In this document: positions 34,380-46,518 of the stretch, in pieces
Layout of the letters: each line of letters begins with the position of its first letter
Position numbering within the stretch: the first letter of the stretch is position 1
DNA from: Pilatotrama ljubarskyi
Taxonomy: Eukaryota > Basidiomycota > Agaricomycetes > Polyporales > Polyporaceae
Assembly (NCBI GenBank): GCA_022385805.1
Contig: MU277678.1
Span: forward strand, 169,413 to 233,412
DNA: 64,000 bases
Direction: 5' to 3'
Program-made: the position numbers and the translations under genes
Notes under the pieces: model-generated
Told to the model about the DNA's origin: nothing
Database searches by the model: none
What the model saw: only the letters and a program-made list of their open reading frames with translations

Positions 34380-35090
34380 GGTGGCTGCGGACGCCTACAA
34401 CGCGGGTTTTCCACGACGGTGGTGGGTTCCGACAAGAGCGTCGAGGATGGCTGCGCGGGTCTTATAGGAGGGGGAGCTATCTAGTATCTGGTGGCGAAGG
34501 AGGGGGAGATAGGATGCGGAGCAGGGATTGGCGTCCGGCCGGGATGCAGAGAGTGCTATGTCATCATGTTGCACGCATATAACCACCCGTGCGATTGCAA
34601 GCCCCCCTGAGCGGAAAGTGGACATGCGTGTGCTGTACTGTATCCCGTCGAGTGCGCGGTCTCCAGATGCCGCAGATGCCGGTCAGCCGTCGTCGCTTCT
34701 CCGCTGCACGCCGTTGTCGCGCAGCTCAGCGTCTCAAACAGGTCCAACAGTCGCAGAATCAAACAGGATGCTCGGGCGCTTGTCCAGTCCTCTCTCGTCG
34801 CGTGCACCACAGTCAAGGCACGCGGTCGATCATAATATTCCTTCTGCGATCCTCCGTGGTACTGTATATTCGACTCCGAAGCTGAGGGCCAATGAGCAGG
34901 CCATATTTCGCTACATTAATCCAGCTGGCAATTCAGGATGGATCGTGCTACACATGATGCACCATCGAGCTCGAGGGCAGGACATCAGTAGAGCTGCGCC
35001 GCTGCGCTCGTATACTATAACCTTACATACACCGCAGCCCTCGCCAAGGTATCATCCAACCATCCATTGATCACTTCTCCACGAGAACCT
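34380..35090. other. Spacer between the two MFS genes
   Basis: It holds the upstream region of MFS gene 1 and the 3' flank of MFS gene 2. Plus-strand open frames here are not conserved and do not resemble proteins. Confidence 0.5.
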
Positions 35091-37265
35091 TCAAGGCCCT
35101 GCGGGGACCGCAGCAGTCTCTCGCACCTCCGAGTCGCCGCCCTCTTGCGAGCGCCGTTCTCGGCCTGGCTTCGCTTGCTGACCACTCCCCCGCAGCCGGA
35201 TGAGCATCAGGAGCAGCAAGCTCACGAACAGCGACGCGCAGCACAGGAGATAGATCGCCCCGGGCAGCGTCGCGACCGTCTTCATGTACGTCACCCCAAA
35301 CAACGTCGGGCCGACGATGTGGGAGCTACACAATGCGAATGACACACGGCCGAGGTCAGTCCCCACGATTTTGACCGTTACTGCGATGATGATGATGAGC
35401 GTACCTGAGCGCAGACACAACCGTGAGCGCGCCCAGGAGGCGGCCCGTATCCGATCCTCCCCGTCGTGCGTAGAGCTCCAGCGCGAGGCTCTGCATCACT
35501 GGCCCGAAACTCGCACCGAGCGAGATGCACATGCCGTACACCGCGTAGAGCGCCGCAGAGGCTGCAGTTGGCATGAGCGCGTAGAAGAGCATATCGGTCA
35601 CGAGCGCCGCACGGGCGAGTATGAGATCCAGCGACGCAGCTCGTAGGAGCTTCTTCGGAGCGGGCACGATCGGGGGCTGTTCTGGCTCCCCGGAGGGCAG
35701 GAGAAGCGGCTCAGTCTCTGGTGCTGATGCCGGCGGCTGTGACCATCTGTTCGTAAGGAATTTGACGATCGCTGAGGGAGTACTTCGTTAGCTATGATGA
35801 CTTAAGCACGTTCGAATACCCTACATACCCGGAAATATGAGCGTCAAGTACGCCGCTTTTGATATGTTGACACCTCCGATCCAATAGTTCATCTACAGTT
35901 TGTTTCAGCCGCAGAGGTCATGGAAATAGCTCGTCGACTCTCACGTTTTCCGAAGTCCATCCAAATGTGAGGGACGCGTACTGCAGCTGCTGGTATACTG
36001 ACGCCTGGGGACGGTTAGCCATCTAGTCACGGTGCAGCCCAACAGAGCAATACCCACAAGAACCAATGTTCCAAACCCATACGCCGCGCCAAGGATAGTC
36101 AGGTTCCAGTCCACAGTGCGTCCCTTCCCCTCCATCTCCACCTTCTTCGGCAACAGCACCGAAAGCGGAGACACGACATCGAATGCCGAGGTCCATCGTT
36201 TCAGCGCGCTGGGGGCCCCAGAGCCCGATACCTGAGACTGTTGTGCCCTCTCGGCACGTCGCTCCAGCATCTTCGAGGTTGGAAGGGACTCGGGGATGAT
36301 GAACCAAACCGAGAGCGACACCAACGCGTCGATCGTCGTCGTGGCGTAGAAGACGGGGAAGAGCCTATGCGTCGCGCGCATGATGAAGCCCCCGAGCAGC
36401 GGCCCTACGCTCATGCCGAAGAAGAGAAGCCCCATGAGCTGAGAGAAGGCTCTCGACCTGTTGCGGGTGAGGTCAGCACATTGTCCTACAGAGACGACAG
36501 TCGATCTCACCGAGTTCCAGGGTCAGAGCAGTCCGAGATGTAGGCGTGCATCACGACTGAGGCCACGGATATACCTTGGGGCACGACTGAGCACAACAGG
36601 ATCCAAAGTGTACAGCACAATATGCGCACCTCCCACCAGTCCCTCCACCGCGGGGCCAACAGTATACCACCAATACGTGCCAGGTAACCGATCCCAGAAG
36701 TACGCCACCGTCAGGAAGCTCAGATCGGACACCATAAGCCCGGCGACATTGAACCCTAGTACCCATATCCGCCCATACGAATCAGATAGCTAGCGACCGA
36801 AGCACTCCCGTCAGTATCGCATTATCTTTGAAGGGTCTCAAGGCGTACCGAGCCCCACCACGCAGTAGTCAACGTCGCGAGCAGCCCGGAAGTCGTCGAC
36901 AGCACTGTGATCAACCTCGCCACCGCGGCTTGTACCGAGCGGTCCGACAAACATTCGTCCGAGGACGCGTCGACGCCGTACACTTGACAGATGGTCCGGG
37001 TGTAGATCTCGATACGGGGTGCTACGACACCGGATGTTGAGATCGCTGCCGTAGCCGAGAGGACGAGTATCCTGCAGGCGCGAAAAGTCACCGATATTCA
37101 AGCACGGTCGGCGGTGTTATGAGTAGGACCCACGTACCAGATGGGCGATGGCTTGAACCAGCGGCGGGATGGCGCTGTCGCAGCTACGCCGTTCACGGCC
37201 CCATACGCACGAGCGCCTTCGGCTAGAAGAAACGCAGTGACATCAACGAAAGCCAACCCTGGCAT
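35091..37265 (-). CDS. Major facilitator superfamily transporter 2 (TetA-like)
   Basis: Tandem paralogue of MFS gene 1. The N-terminus is shorter and ends SRRWFKPSPIW before helix 1, matching KRPSPWW of the paralogue. Helix 1 reads ILVLSATAAISTSGVVAPR and is followed by EIYTRTICQVYGVDASSDEC. Motif A is SDSYGRIWVLGFNVAGL. Motif C-like GMSVGPLLGGFIM is followed by VWFIIPESLP. The second half has VDWNLTILGAAYGFGTLVLV, and near the end HIVGPTLFGVTYMKTVATLP. The start at 37265 (MPGLAFVDVTAFLLAEG) keeps the frame into the KPSPIW exon; a longer start upstream is possible. Loss of the long acidic/His-rich N-terminus is the main difference from copy 1. The substrate is unknown. Confidence 0.78.
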
Positions 37266-37825
37266 AAGCAGGCTACCGCACCTTCATCTCCGGTCGCGCG
37301 TTCGTTCGCTAACAGCGGTCTTGCAGCAGACATGGGGAGAGTGGTGGACGCGGACAACAGCAGTCGCAATCTTACTACCCTGCATCACCCGCTCGCCCAC
37401 ATCATCGCGTGCCCGCCCGAAGCCAGAGCGCTCTTCCATCTTCTATTTCCACGAGTGCAATCGTTGTTCCGACGGAATTCAGTTCACATCGCGGCGCAGA
37501 CACAGTGAGCCAGGACAAGAGGCCCAGGGTGCAGTTGAGAAGCCAATCAGGACGGCAAGATACTGTCATCTTATCAGATTAGAAAGTCGATCGGGTAAAT
37601 CTTATCAGATACTCACCGATACTCCGTGATCAATCATCATGCGCACGGCGTCAGTAGCATCGACTCCGTATCTGTCGGCATTCGGCGCGACAGCCTCAGC
37701 GAGAACAGCATCCTCCTCAACCTGCTGCAAGCATCTAGCGGCACTCTTGGAATCGACATGGTCTGTCCGTCTACCAATTAACAGAAAGCGAGAGTCTGAG
37801 TCCCGATGTGACCAATGTCCTTGCA
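37266..37825. other. Divergent upstream region of MFS gene 2 and the GMF gene
   Basis: No confident coding sequence. The true first exon of the GMF gene could lie here, for example at the ATG at 37758, if a short first intron was missed. Confidence 0.45.
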
Positions 37826-38415
37826 ATGCTCAATGGTTGCCCTCCGAACGAAACGCAGTCTCGCACCGTTGATATACCCCAAGAGCTCAAGACCTCCCTC
37901 CGCAAGTTCCGTTTTGCACGGCGCAATGCAGGCCACGCCGCCATGGTCGTGAAGATCAACAAGCAGAAGCTAATCATGGAGGAGGTCGAACAGTTTGACG
38001 ATATTAGCATCGAAGACCTCGCGGAAGGTGTGCAGCTCTCCTTGCCTCCCCCGGACAGATCGTGCTAGATCGCATATCCGTCCCTTCCTGTGCGGCTTCG
38101 TTGCATCTCACAGAGCTTCCGGAGAACTCGCCACGATACGTCGTCCTATCGTATGAGCTCAACCACTCCGACGGCCGCAAGAGCTTCCCGCTCGTCCTGG
38201 TGAACTGGGCGCCGACGTCGAGCGAGATGGGGCTCCTAACTCTCCATGCGAGCGCGTTTATCGACTTCCAGAACACGGTACGTACCTATGGCGTTTGTTA
38301 GAGCGTAGTCGCTAATTTCAAGGAGTAGGCTGACGTTAGCAAAGTCATCGAAGTACGAGACGGCGCGGAAGGCTTCACGAAGGACTTCATCGACCAGAAG
38401 CTACTCCACGGATGA
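37826..38415 (+). CDS. Glia-maturation-factor-type ADF-H protein (Aim7/GMF-like)
   Basis: Actin regulator that binds the Arp2/3 complex and promotes branch removal. The ADF-homology fold reads RTVDIPQELKTSLRKFRFAR, AAMVVKINKQKLIMEEVEQF and DDISIEDLAE. After an intron near 38029-38115 it continues ELPENSPRYVVLSYELNHSD, GRKSFPLVLVNWAPTS and LTLHASAFIDFQNT. The C-terminus is KVIEVRDGAEGFTKDFIDQK, then LLHG. The pattern IPQEL-LRKFRF, then LPENSPRYV, is that of GMF rather than cofilin. The 5' end is uncertain: an upstream in-frame start is GTG, and the ATG at 37826 leads with MLNGCPPNETQS, which is not typical of the family. Confidence 0.83.
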
Positions 38416-38551
38416 AGCACTCTATCACACGCACAAGCCGTTCTTGGGAGACATCAGGTATAAGAGAGAATCCGTCCATCTGTACAACACCTTGGATTAT
38501 CCGCTATGTATAGCTAACGAGAGTATACACACCTCACGTTCATAACGACCA

Positions 38552-40142
38552 TCAACTGTACGCGTCCATTATACCCGCAAGAACCCAGCAATTCCCGATG
38601 ACATATACCAATCCCCGCACCCAGAGGCTGAAGAAAACGTTTTGTCCCAAGAATTCCAGGTTGTATGCTTCACCAAGCCATACCGCTTGCGTCCCGATCC
38701 AGACTGCTCCGTAGGTGATAGCACGACGAGACGACATCGAGAGTCGTGGAACGAGAAGTGGTAGGAACAGGGTATACCACAGGAAGTACTGAAGGTAGAA
38801 TGAGTCACGTCGTTAGTGCTGCCAACAAGGAGTTCATGATGGGGAAGCGTACCTGCGACGTGCACACTTTATTGAAGACAACAAACACGAAGGTCTGTAC
38901 GAACCACGCGAAGACCAGGTCTTCTCTGCGCCGCCCAAAGAGCAGTCCCGTGCCGAGCGCCAACGTCATTTGAGGAACAAAGCTGGTCAATGGGGATCTG
39001 AGGAGCCGCTTCCATAGTACTGGCTCAGGAGTGAACGGCTCAGACGGGTATGTCAGGTAGACGAGATAGAAGTATGGTGAGAAGTTGTGACGGTGGTCAA
39101 GCCGCGTGAGATGATAGAGGTACGATTCCTGCAGGAAGGGCTGGCCCCATCTGAACGGACCAGCAACCGCATCAACGTCGGGATGTCAAATTCAACGTGC
39201 GAGCACTCACATAGCATACATCGCAGCACCCAAACCGACGAAGGTCATCGCACTGACCTGTCCAAACCTGACGGTCCGCGCGTTGACGAGGCTCCGTCCG
39301 AGCCCTGCTAGTCCCCTGCCCACGAGGACTCGACCGCCAATAACTCCTAGGCATGCGACACCGTAGATGAAGGGGTATATCTTCCAGTGCGTGGAAAGTC
39401 CAAGAAGGAAGGCCGAGACGTCCCATCGGCCCTTCAGCGCGTAGTAAAGCGTAGCAAGGACGAACAGCGTGAGGACCGACTCTGAAGACCCTCGAGTTGA
39501 TATTGTGAAGACAAGCGGGTTTAGCAGGTGCAGTGAGACTAGGAAGGTCGCCAGCCGTTGTGTAGATTCGACGGCGGCTCCTGAGGATGCCGATCCAGAG
39601 TCGTCCTTTCCTCCTTCTTGCTGCACCTCGGCGGGCTGGGCGTGCGGCAGGATGACAGAGACCAGCAGCTCGTACATGAGCAGCCCCGCTAGGATGTCAC
39701 ATGCTGCGAAGAGGAACTTCCCAAAAGACGGATGAAGCCATTCGTTGGGCGTTAACAGTAGAGCGAGCAGTGGGGTATAGCGGTACGTCGCTCGCGTGTA
39801 TGGGCTGTCAGGGTTGACATTAAATCGTCCCGACAGGGAGTCAGACAAGTTGGCCTACCTGCCTACATGGAGGTAGTCCGCGAGCGGACCCTCGGCACGG
39901 TTGTCTGAAGAGGGATGGAGGATGAAGCGAGCAGCGTCACTGAAGACACGGTAGTCGACATCTGTATACTTGACGACCGAGTGCGCGTCGTGCCATTCGC
40001 TGTACACTATGAGGGCGAGTCGCAGGATAGACGAGGCCAAGAGGACGCGGGAGAAGGAGGGAACATGTCGAAGAACGTGGTAGGAGCGTGAAGGCATGAC
40101 CGTGTTCGAGGCGCTCGACGCGTCTCGTCTCGTCTGCGTCAT
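38552..40142 (-). CDS. GPI14: GPI mannosyltransferase 1 (PIG-M/GPI14)
   Basis: ER-membrane enzyme that adds the first, alpha-1,4-linked mannose to the GPI anchor from dolichol-phosphate-mannose. The first lumenal loop carries [17 protein letters not shown] with the family's DxD motif (DVD). It is followed, across an intron, by [20 protein letters not shown]. Later segments include [40 protein letters not shown] and [19 protein letters not shown]. Next come [20 protein letters not shown] and [20 protein letters not shown]. Many hydrophobic segments fit a polytopic protein. The start could be 40142 ([14 protein letters not shown]) or the internal Met at 40097 (MPSRSYHV). Three minus-strand genes here (this, SAR1, SRP receptor beta) all act at the ER. 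Confidence 0.9.
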
Positions 40143-40431
40143 CGGTTATAGCCTGCCAGTGCCACTAGTACTATCGGAGTCGGTCTCGCCAACATGCTCG
40201 ACTTAGCTCTCGACGCTATCAATTCAGACGTCGACCGAGTCACGCAGGAGACAAGACCCACATCTTGATTCGAAGGCAAGGAAGAAGAAACTAATAACAT
40301 TCCACAACACAGACGAAAAGACGAAGAAGACTAGTCCAGAACATGTATGTCTACGGCGGTATGTCGGTGCTAGTAGAATAGCCGTAAGACGACGCTAGCC
40401 CCAACAGCAATGGCAGCCTCAATAGCAATGC

Positions 40432-41320
<889 letters not shown>

Positions 41321-42133
41321 GGTGTCGACGTCGACGGGGTGAAAGGCGGAACAGTGAGGAGACGAGTGGAAGGTGGCTGAGGAGGGCAAGGTCCGTGACC
41401 CTGAATGTTACAGTGACGTGGACATAGACGCCCGTTCCCACACCGCCTGGATGAAGTCCTCAAACACATGGCACAAGCTTTAGCCTGCTCATACTTTGAG
41501 TGGTAGAAGTCGATGGCGAACTGAACCTAACAGCATTGTGCATTCAACGCGATGCGTGTGCATGCACAACATGATACATGCCGACACTAACACTTGCACG
41601 GCTGAACGTGCACTAAGTAGACACCAGGCAATTTTGCACTCGCGAGCGACTTCGACGCGTTCAGAGCAGTCTTGTTGGTAGACAACATCAGGAGTATGCG
41701 CATTGGGTATGACCAGAATTATATTGGGTTGAAAAGGTGAAGTAACCGGAGGGATACTAATCCGACCAAGAGGAGAGATGTGGGGAGGATCTGACACTCA
41801 CTACACCACGGTATCCGTGAAGATAGGTGCGTGAGCTCTTAAGCCTCCCCATCCAGCGGATGTACTCTCCGCAATACCGAATCGCCGTGTCCTCTGTGGA
41901 CAGAGTCGAAGGGACAGGCACTGTCTAAAAGGTTGCGTGAAGGAAAGAAAACTGCTTCAGCTCCGCCGTTTATATAGTGAGGGTTATTTGCAGCTGTTTG
42001 TGACGAGCGCCGAAGCAAAGGACACGCCGACCCGTCCACCATGGCACGGCCGCACGGTCCATTATATACGCGCGCGCGCGTGCAGGCTGAGTTACAAGAC
42101 ACAATGACCTACATATTTACATAGAGCGAAAGC
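41321..42133. other. Long upstream region of SAR1
   Basis: Over 800 bp without a recognised gene. It holds a TTTATATAG element near 41969-41977 and an alternating CG run at 42069-42080 next to a TATATA stretch. A minus-strand open frame at 41839-42102 shows no family resemblance. Confidence 0.45.
42069..42080. repeat. Alternating CG dinucleotide run
   Basis: Six CG steps in a row, preceded by TATATA and followed by TG. Alternating purine-pyrimidine sequence of this sort can adopt Z-DNA. It lies just downstream of the SRP receptor beta stop codon. Confidence 0.6.
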
Positions 42134-43150
42134 TCAAGGAAGTTCCTCAAGCCATTGCCGAAGTGGTAGGAGGTGATCATTTTCGGCATGCTTCTCCCCA
42201 TCCGAGGGTGCCGCTTTGCCAATAGCGACGACGGACGTTCCAACGAACCCTACCTCCCCGCCCTCCCATTCCGCGAACTTGAACTCTCCGTTGCCAGTGC
42301 ACTCCAGGCCGCCCAACTCCGACTCTGCATCTTCTGCCCCCAAACCCTCTACCGCAACATCGTTGACATGAGAAGCCCTGCGCTTCTCCAGCTCGCGTTC
42401 GAGGATAGTCCGCACTCGGTTGATTGCGAGCTGTTCCGCCGACGCGTTCGCGGTGCCCTTGAGTAGGTCGCACTTGTGTGCTACAATGACCAGCGAAGGG
42501 GTTTCACGCGATGGCGGTAGTGACGTGAGCGCGTGCATAATCTTATGGAGATGTCTGCAGGGGCCATCCTAGTAAGCGACTGAAGATAACATGCGTTTTT
42601 ATCCGTGACGTACTCAGCGACAGCTGCGCCATTGCGCGATACAGTGCTTGCATCAACTATGAATGCAATACCCTTCGCTTGAGGAAGGTGTTCTTGGAAC
42701 TGGTCACGGATCCGTGGGTGCCCCGGAACGTCAATGACGCGCAGAATCCTGTGCGTGGAAGGAAGGGCGACCAGCGCTGCATTCGTTTGCATGGACGCGT
42801 GCGTAGGCAACGTCTGCTGATACGCCAGCTACACATCCTCTCAGACTACTTGCCCAGGACCCTTTGCCAGTTCACGCACCGTTGTTAGAATAGCTGTCTT
42901 GCCCGCATCGGAGCAACCGGCAAGGATGACAGCGTCGCCCCGTTGAGCTGATTTCCTCCTTGCGAGTAGAACGGATACTGCGAGACTGTCAACGGCGCTC
43001 TTCATCATAGTGGTTTCACTACGGACTAGCGACTAGGAACACGGCCACCAGGAGAGCCGCCAGAGATAACACTTGAGGAGTGAACACGGAAGCTGGCGAT
43101 AGGACCTCCGGCTCTGGTACTCGGGGTGAGGCGACAGCTTCAGCTTCCAT
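42134..43150 (-). CDS. SRP102: Signal recognition particle receptor subunit beta
   Basis: ER-membrane GTPase that anchors the SRP receptor alpha subunit. Exon 1 encodes a short acidic N-terminus (MEAEAVASPRVPEPEVLSPA) and a membrane span, VLSLAALLVAVFLVAS. The GTPase part follows: VILAGCSDAGKTAILTTLAY (P-loop), RVIDVPGHPRIRDQFQEHLP (switch II) and GIAFIVDASTVSRNGAAVAE. The guanine-specificity box is VIVAHKCDLLKGTANASAEQ, where HKCD replaces NKxD as is common in SRP receptor beta. The C-terminus reads VGFVGTSVVAIGKAAPSDGE and ends LRQWLEELP. The human orthologue is SRPRB; I use the yeast symbol. An intron after VAS separates the membrane exon from TVKSAVDSLAVSVLLARRKS-like sequence. Confidence 0.9.
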
Positions 43151-43638
43151 CTTGCTGTGTGACTGTACAGGCAGAGAAATCGGAGCTAAAGCAGACAAAG
43201 GTGGAGGACGAGCTTGGAGCAAACAGATGAGAGTTGTGATACGAGTCCGCTGGAACGGCGTTTGCCAGTGAATAGTGAGCGTCACTGCGGCACGCACGGG
43301 GTTAGATCTGAGACGGTGTTGTTTGCTCGTATTAGATTCAGAGGCTGTTGGTAAACAACAGCAAACTCCTCGAGGCTTCCTGTCACGGGCAGTGGCTTCT
43401 CTGTGGTCTGTGACCGCGGCGGTGGGGTGCGGGTGTAGCACACCGTGGTCTGGGTAAGAGACCAGTTTCTCTGCTGCCGCTTGGATGCATACGATACCCA
43501 CTGGCTGATAGATGCCGCAGCGACGCAATGTATGTGCCAAGCACTCGAGAACAAGCATTGAAGTTCTGTAGTACATGATCCCCATTGCTATCTCATAATC
43601 CCTCGAACCCAATCGCATCATAGAATGCTTAGCCAACT
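43151..43638. other. Spacer between SRP receptor beta and the CBM19-like gene
   Basis: An upstream open extension of the SRP receptor beta frame passes through here but has no conserved sequence. Nothing else is recognised. Confidence 0.5.
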
Positions 43639-45157
43639 TTACTTGCAGGTGCAGGTCTTGACGTCGGGCTTCTTGCCGAAGGGGCAGGAGCCGGCTTCAT
43701 GGAGAGTACCGGTAAGCTTCAAGCTCTATCTTCAAATCCGAAGAAATACTCACGCTGACCGAAAGGGAAAATCGGGATGTTGGGTGCACCGAAGAGGCCA
43801 GGGTCGACGCCATTGAGCTGTGCGTGTACAACACCCTTGAGCTCGGGGTTCTTCGGAGCCCTTTGGCAGAAGGGCGTGCTGGGGACAACACCGTTGATGT
43901 TGAGGGCGTTCCGCGGATGCGCCGCGTACTTGATGGCATTGTCGATGAGCGCGGCCTTGTTCTTGATCCCCTTCGACTTGGCGAAGTTGATCATCGCATC
44001 CGCGTTGTCCTGTTGCGCGCAGGGGTCGGCGTTCGCTAGGAGGGAGTTGATGCCGTTGATGCCGGCAAGCTGGACGCAGGGGTCCCCGCTATGGATGTCA
44101 CCACCGCTCTTCAGGCACAGGTCCTGCCAGCTCTGCGCAACCGCACCGAGATCTGTCTGAGCGATGCGCCGGACGAGGGGTGCATCGTCCGACCGCTCGG
44201 CGAAGTCCTCTCGCTTCTTCGCTTTGCACGCGGCGGGGGCCTTCGCAGTACGGCTGTTGGGAGCACGAAAGGCATGAATTCACGAACGGAGAGCTCAGCT
44301 ATTCTACACTGACGCTTCCAATTCCGGTTCAGAGCGGCCGAAGAGTCCACCTGACGCCCCCGTAGCAGCAATACGAGCCTGAGCATCCGCCTGAGTATCG
44401 CAGACCAAGCTAGGAGACGCTGATCAGCAAAGAGCTTGATGTGGATCGCAGGTGTGATCGTACCTGGTGCCAGGAGATAGAACCAGAGGCAGTGCGAAGC
44501 AGGTCAAACCGGTGTTGCAGGGAGTGGTCACGAATTTGCCGCCAACACACTGCGCGAAGCCGCCGTTGACACATGCGTTTTCGCCCTCTTGACATGCAGA
44601 GTTCGCGTTGAGTGACTGGAACTTCCTGTTCAGGGCCTGTGCCTCCCGGCCGTTCTGCAATGTGAAGGAAGCTCGGCTGCAAGGTAGTCAGTCTCCGGAA
44701 GCCAGTTCCAGGTGAATTCCAGACGTACGACTCAAGTTCGCGGCCCCGGAGACCACCAGAAGCGCCTGTACGGGCGATACGGTCTGCAGCGTCTTGCTCT
44801 GTATCGCACGTAACGCTATCATCTGTGTCAGAGTGCGGTCTGAGATGGTACTTGGGGTGCCTCGGTATACCTCGTTCCAGGACTGTTGACCAGGGGGAGT
44901 GCGACACACGTCAAGCCACCAGCGCAAGGCGTAGTGACAAATTTGCCGTTGACGCATTGCGCAAAAGCACCGCTGACGCAGGCCACTTCGCCGGATGTGC
45001 ATGGCGAGTTGGAGCTCAGCGACGCGAACTTCGCGTTGAGCTTCTGTGCGTCCTTGCCGTTCTGGAGAGTAAACGACGCCCGCTTGTCGACGACGGGACC
45101 TGCTGCCACAAGCACAGCAAGGGAGGAAGAGAGGATGGCAAAGCTGGAGAGACGCAT
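43639..45157 (-). CDS. Secreted protein with two CBM19-like modules and conserved C-terminal domain
   Basis: Predicted chitin/cell-wall-binding secreted protein. The signal peptide MRLSSFAILSSSLAVLVAAG is followed by PVVDKRA with a Kex2-type KR. Module 1 reads SFTLQNGKDAQKLNAKF, CTSGEVACVSGAFAQC and GKFVTTPCAGGLTCVALPLV. Module 2 repeats it: SFTLQNGREAQALNRKF, CQEGENACVNGGFAQC and GKFVTTPCNTGLTCFALPLV. Each module ends, after an intron, with CDT(E/Q)xDAxxRIAxTGASGG, so the copies share exon layout. The C-terminal domain (AQSWQDLCLKSGGDI, NADPCAQQDNADAMINFAKS, HPRNALNINGVVPSTPFCQR) matches the gene at 21224-22930 and ends in a separate small exon, GSCPFGKKPDVKTCTCK. The CBM19 label rests on the Cys/Gly pattern and should be checked by profile. 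Confidence 0.75.
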
Positions 45158-46518
45158 GGTGTCGTTATGAACGGGAAAGGAACGAGTGTCGTGAGTACAG
45201 GGCGAGAATAGCAATGGGGCGGCTAAGCGCGAGTTCGTGAAGGTGGAGAGCAACCGGGCTCCTGGGTCTCTCGGTGTACGTCGCACGTTATTTGTACCAG
45301 GTCGGAATCCAGCGTCAAACGAGCGGCTGGATCGCCCGCCCGAAGCCCATACGGATGTTGAACACTACACTTACCTAAAGGGGAGGATCATGATGCGGCA
45401 GATGAGACGCATCTCTGAGCGCGGTTGCCAAGCGGATGCCACATTTCCCGTACTCAGCATTGGTGGCTTATGCATCACCGACAGCCGGATTCTCGCCAAC
45501 GGGTTGGGATTGTGAGTGGAAGCAGCGTAAGTACTTGAGCAGATAATGCGCATGCCCAGCGACCCCAACTACCTGCTTGCATGCCCAGCGGCCATTGCGC
45601 GCTCTCCTGAGGACGTACCGGGTAAAGGAGAACCTCGGGCGGCGTGATTGTGCACCCGCGCAAGCCTGTCGGCGCGACGGCCTCTTAGGATCTGAGGCTG
45701 AGCCATACAGCTTGCCTGCTTTCATCAAGACCTGTGCATGCAGAGGCCAATGCGGCGGGGGGAACACCGTGAATGATGTGCTCAAATCATCCCTTAAGGT
45801 GCAAGCGACTCACCAGGCCATCCGCCATCAAAACATATGCATGTGGCGGTGTGCCCCAACAGAAGTTGCAACATAACCACTGCCTTCAACATGCCCCATC
45901 CGATCGTACAGGTCCTATGGCTGGACAGGCGGCAACGAGCTCGAGACTGTCGCGACTGCCATTGACCTTGGTCTGTACACCAGCGGCGCTCAGCGCTGTA
46001 TTAATGTGGCGCATCCTCCACACACTACTGTATGAAGGCCGTGCGAGGGTTAAGCCTGAATGTTCCTCGTGCAGCCAGAGCGTCCTTCGTGATCACAAGC
46101 ACTGGCAACGCTATGCCTACATCATCGAGTAGGTTGTCACTGCCATGGTGGGCTTCCGAGCACCCAACCATCCAGTACAACAGTAAGCAGGCAAGCGGCC
46201 CAGGACCGGCCAAGTACAGCCGTCTATAGGCGTGTCCTGCAGACAGCGGTGGGTCAACGAGGTTTGGTACGAAGGAACCAAGGCCGCTAGAAGAACGGCG
46301 AACGCAGCTGGATCTAATCTAATCATTCAAGGCGTCACGTGCGCGAAATTCTTGAGCGCGATCGCAAGTGCTCTCACTGTCAATGTCAGGCTCAGGCTGC
46401 TCACCACTACCTCTCCCAATTCAAAGACCTGAACTCGACGGCGGCAGATAGTACTCTCTTCGAGCTTTGCCGCCATCAACTCCTTGGGCGTTTTCTCAAA
46501 CACTCTGCGCCGCCTGCC
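45158..46518. other. Largest gene-free interval in the window (about 1.36 kb)
   Basis: Divergent upstream regions of the CBM19-like gene and UTP21. Open frames on both strands are short and non-conserved. I see no repeat, tRNA or transposon end. Confidence 0.5.

Noticed and set aside
41839..42102. Minus-strand open frame upstream of SAR1
   Set aside because: No family resemblance and no conserved splice partners; treated as part of the SAR1 upstream region.
45468..46326. Several open frames in the 1.36-kb gap before UTP21
   Set aside because: All are short, overlap in different frames and lack recognisable motifs or splice continuity.
46339..46518. Upstream in-frame extension of UTP21
   Set aside because: The extra residues do not resemble UTP21 N-termini, and a normal ATG follows at 46519.
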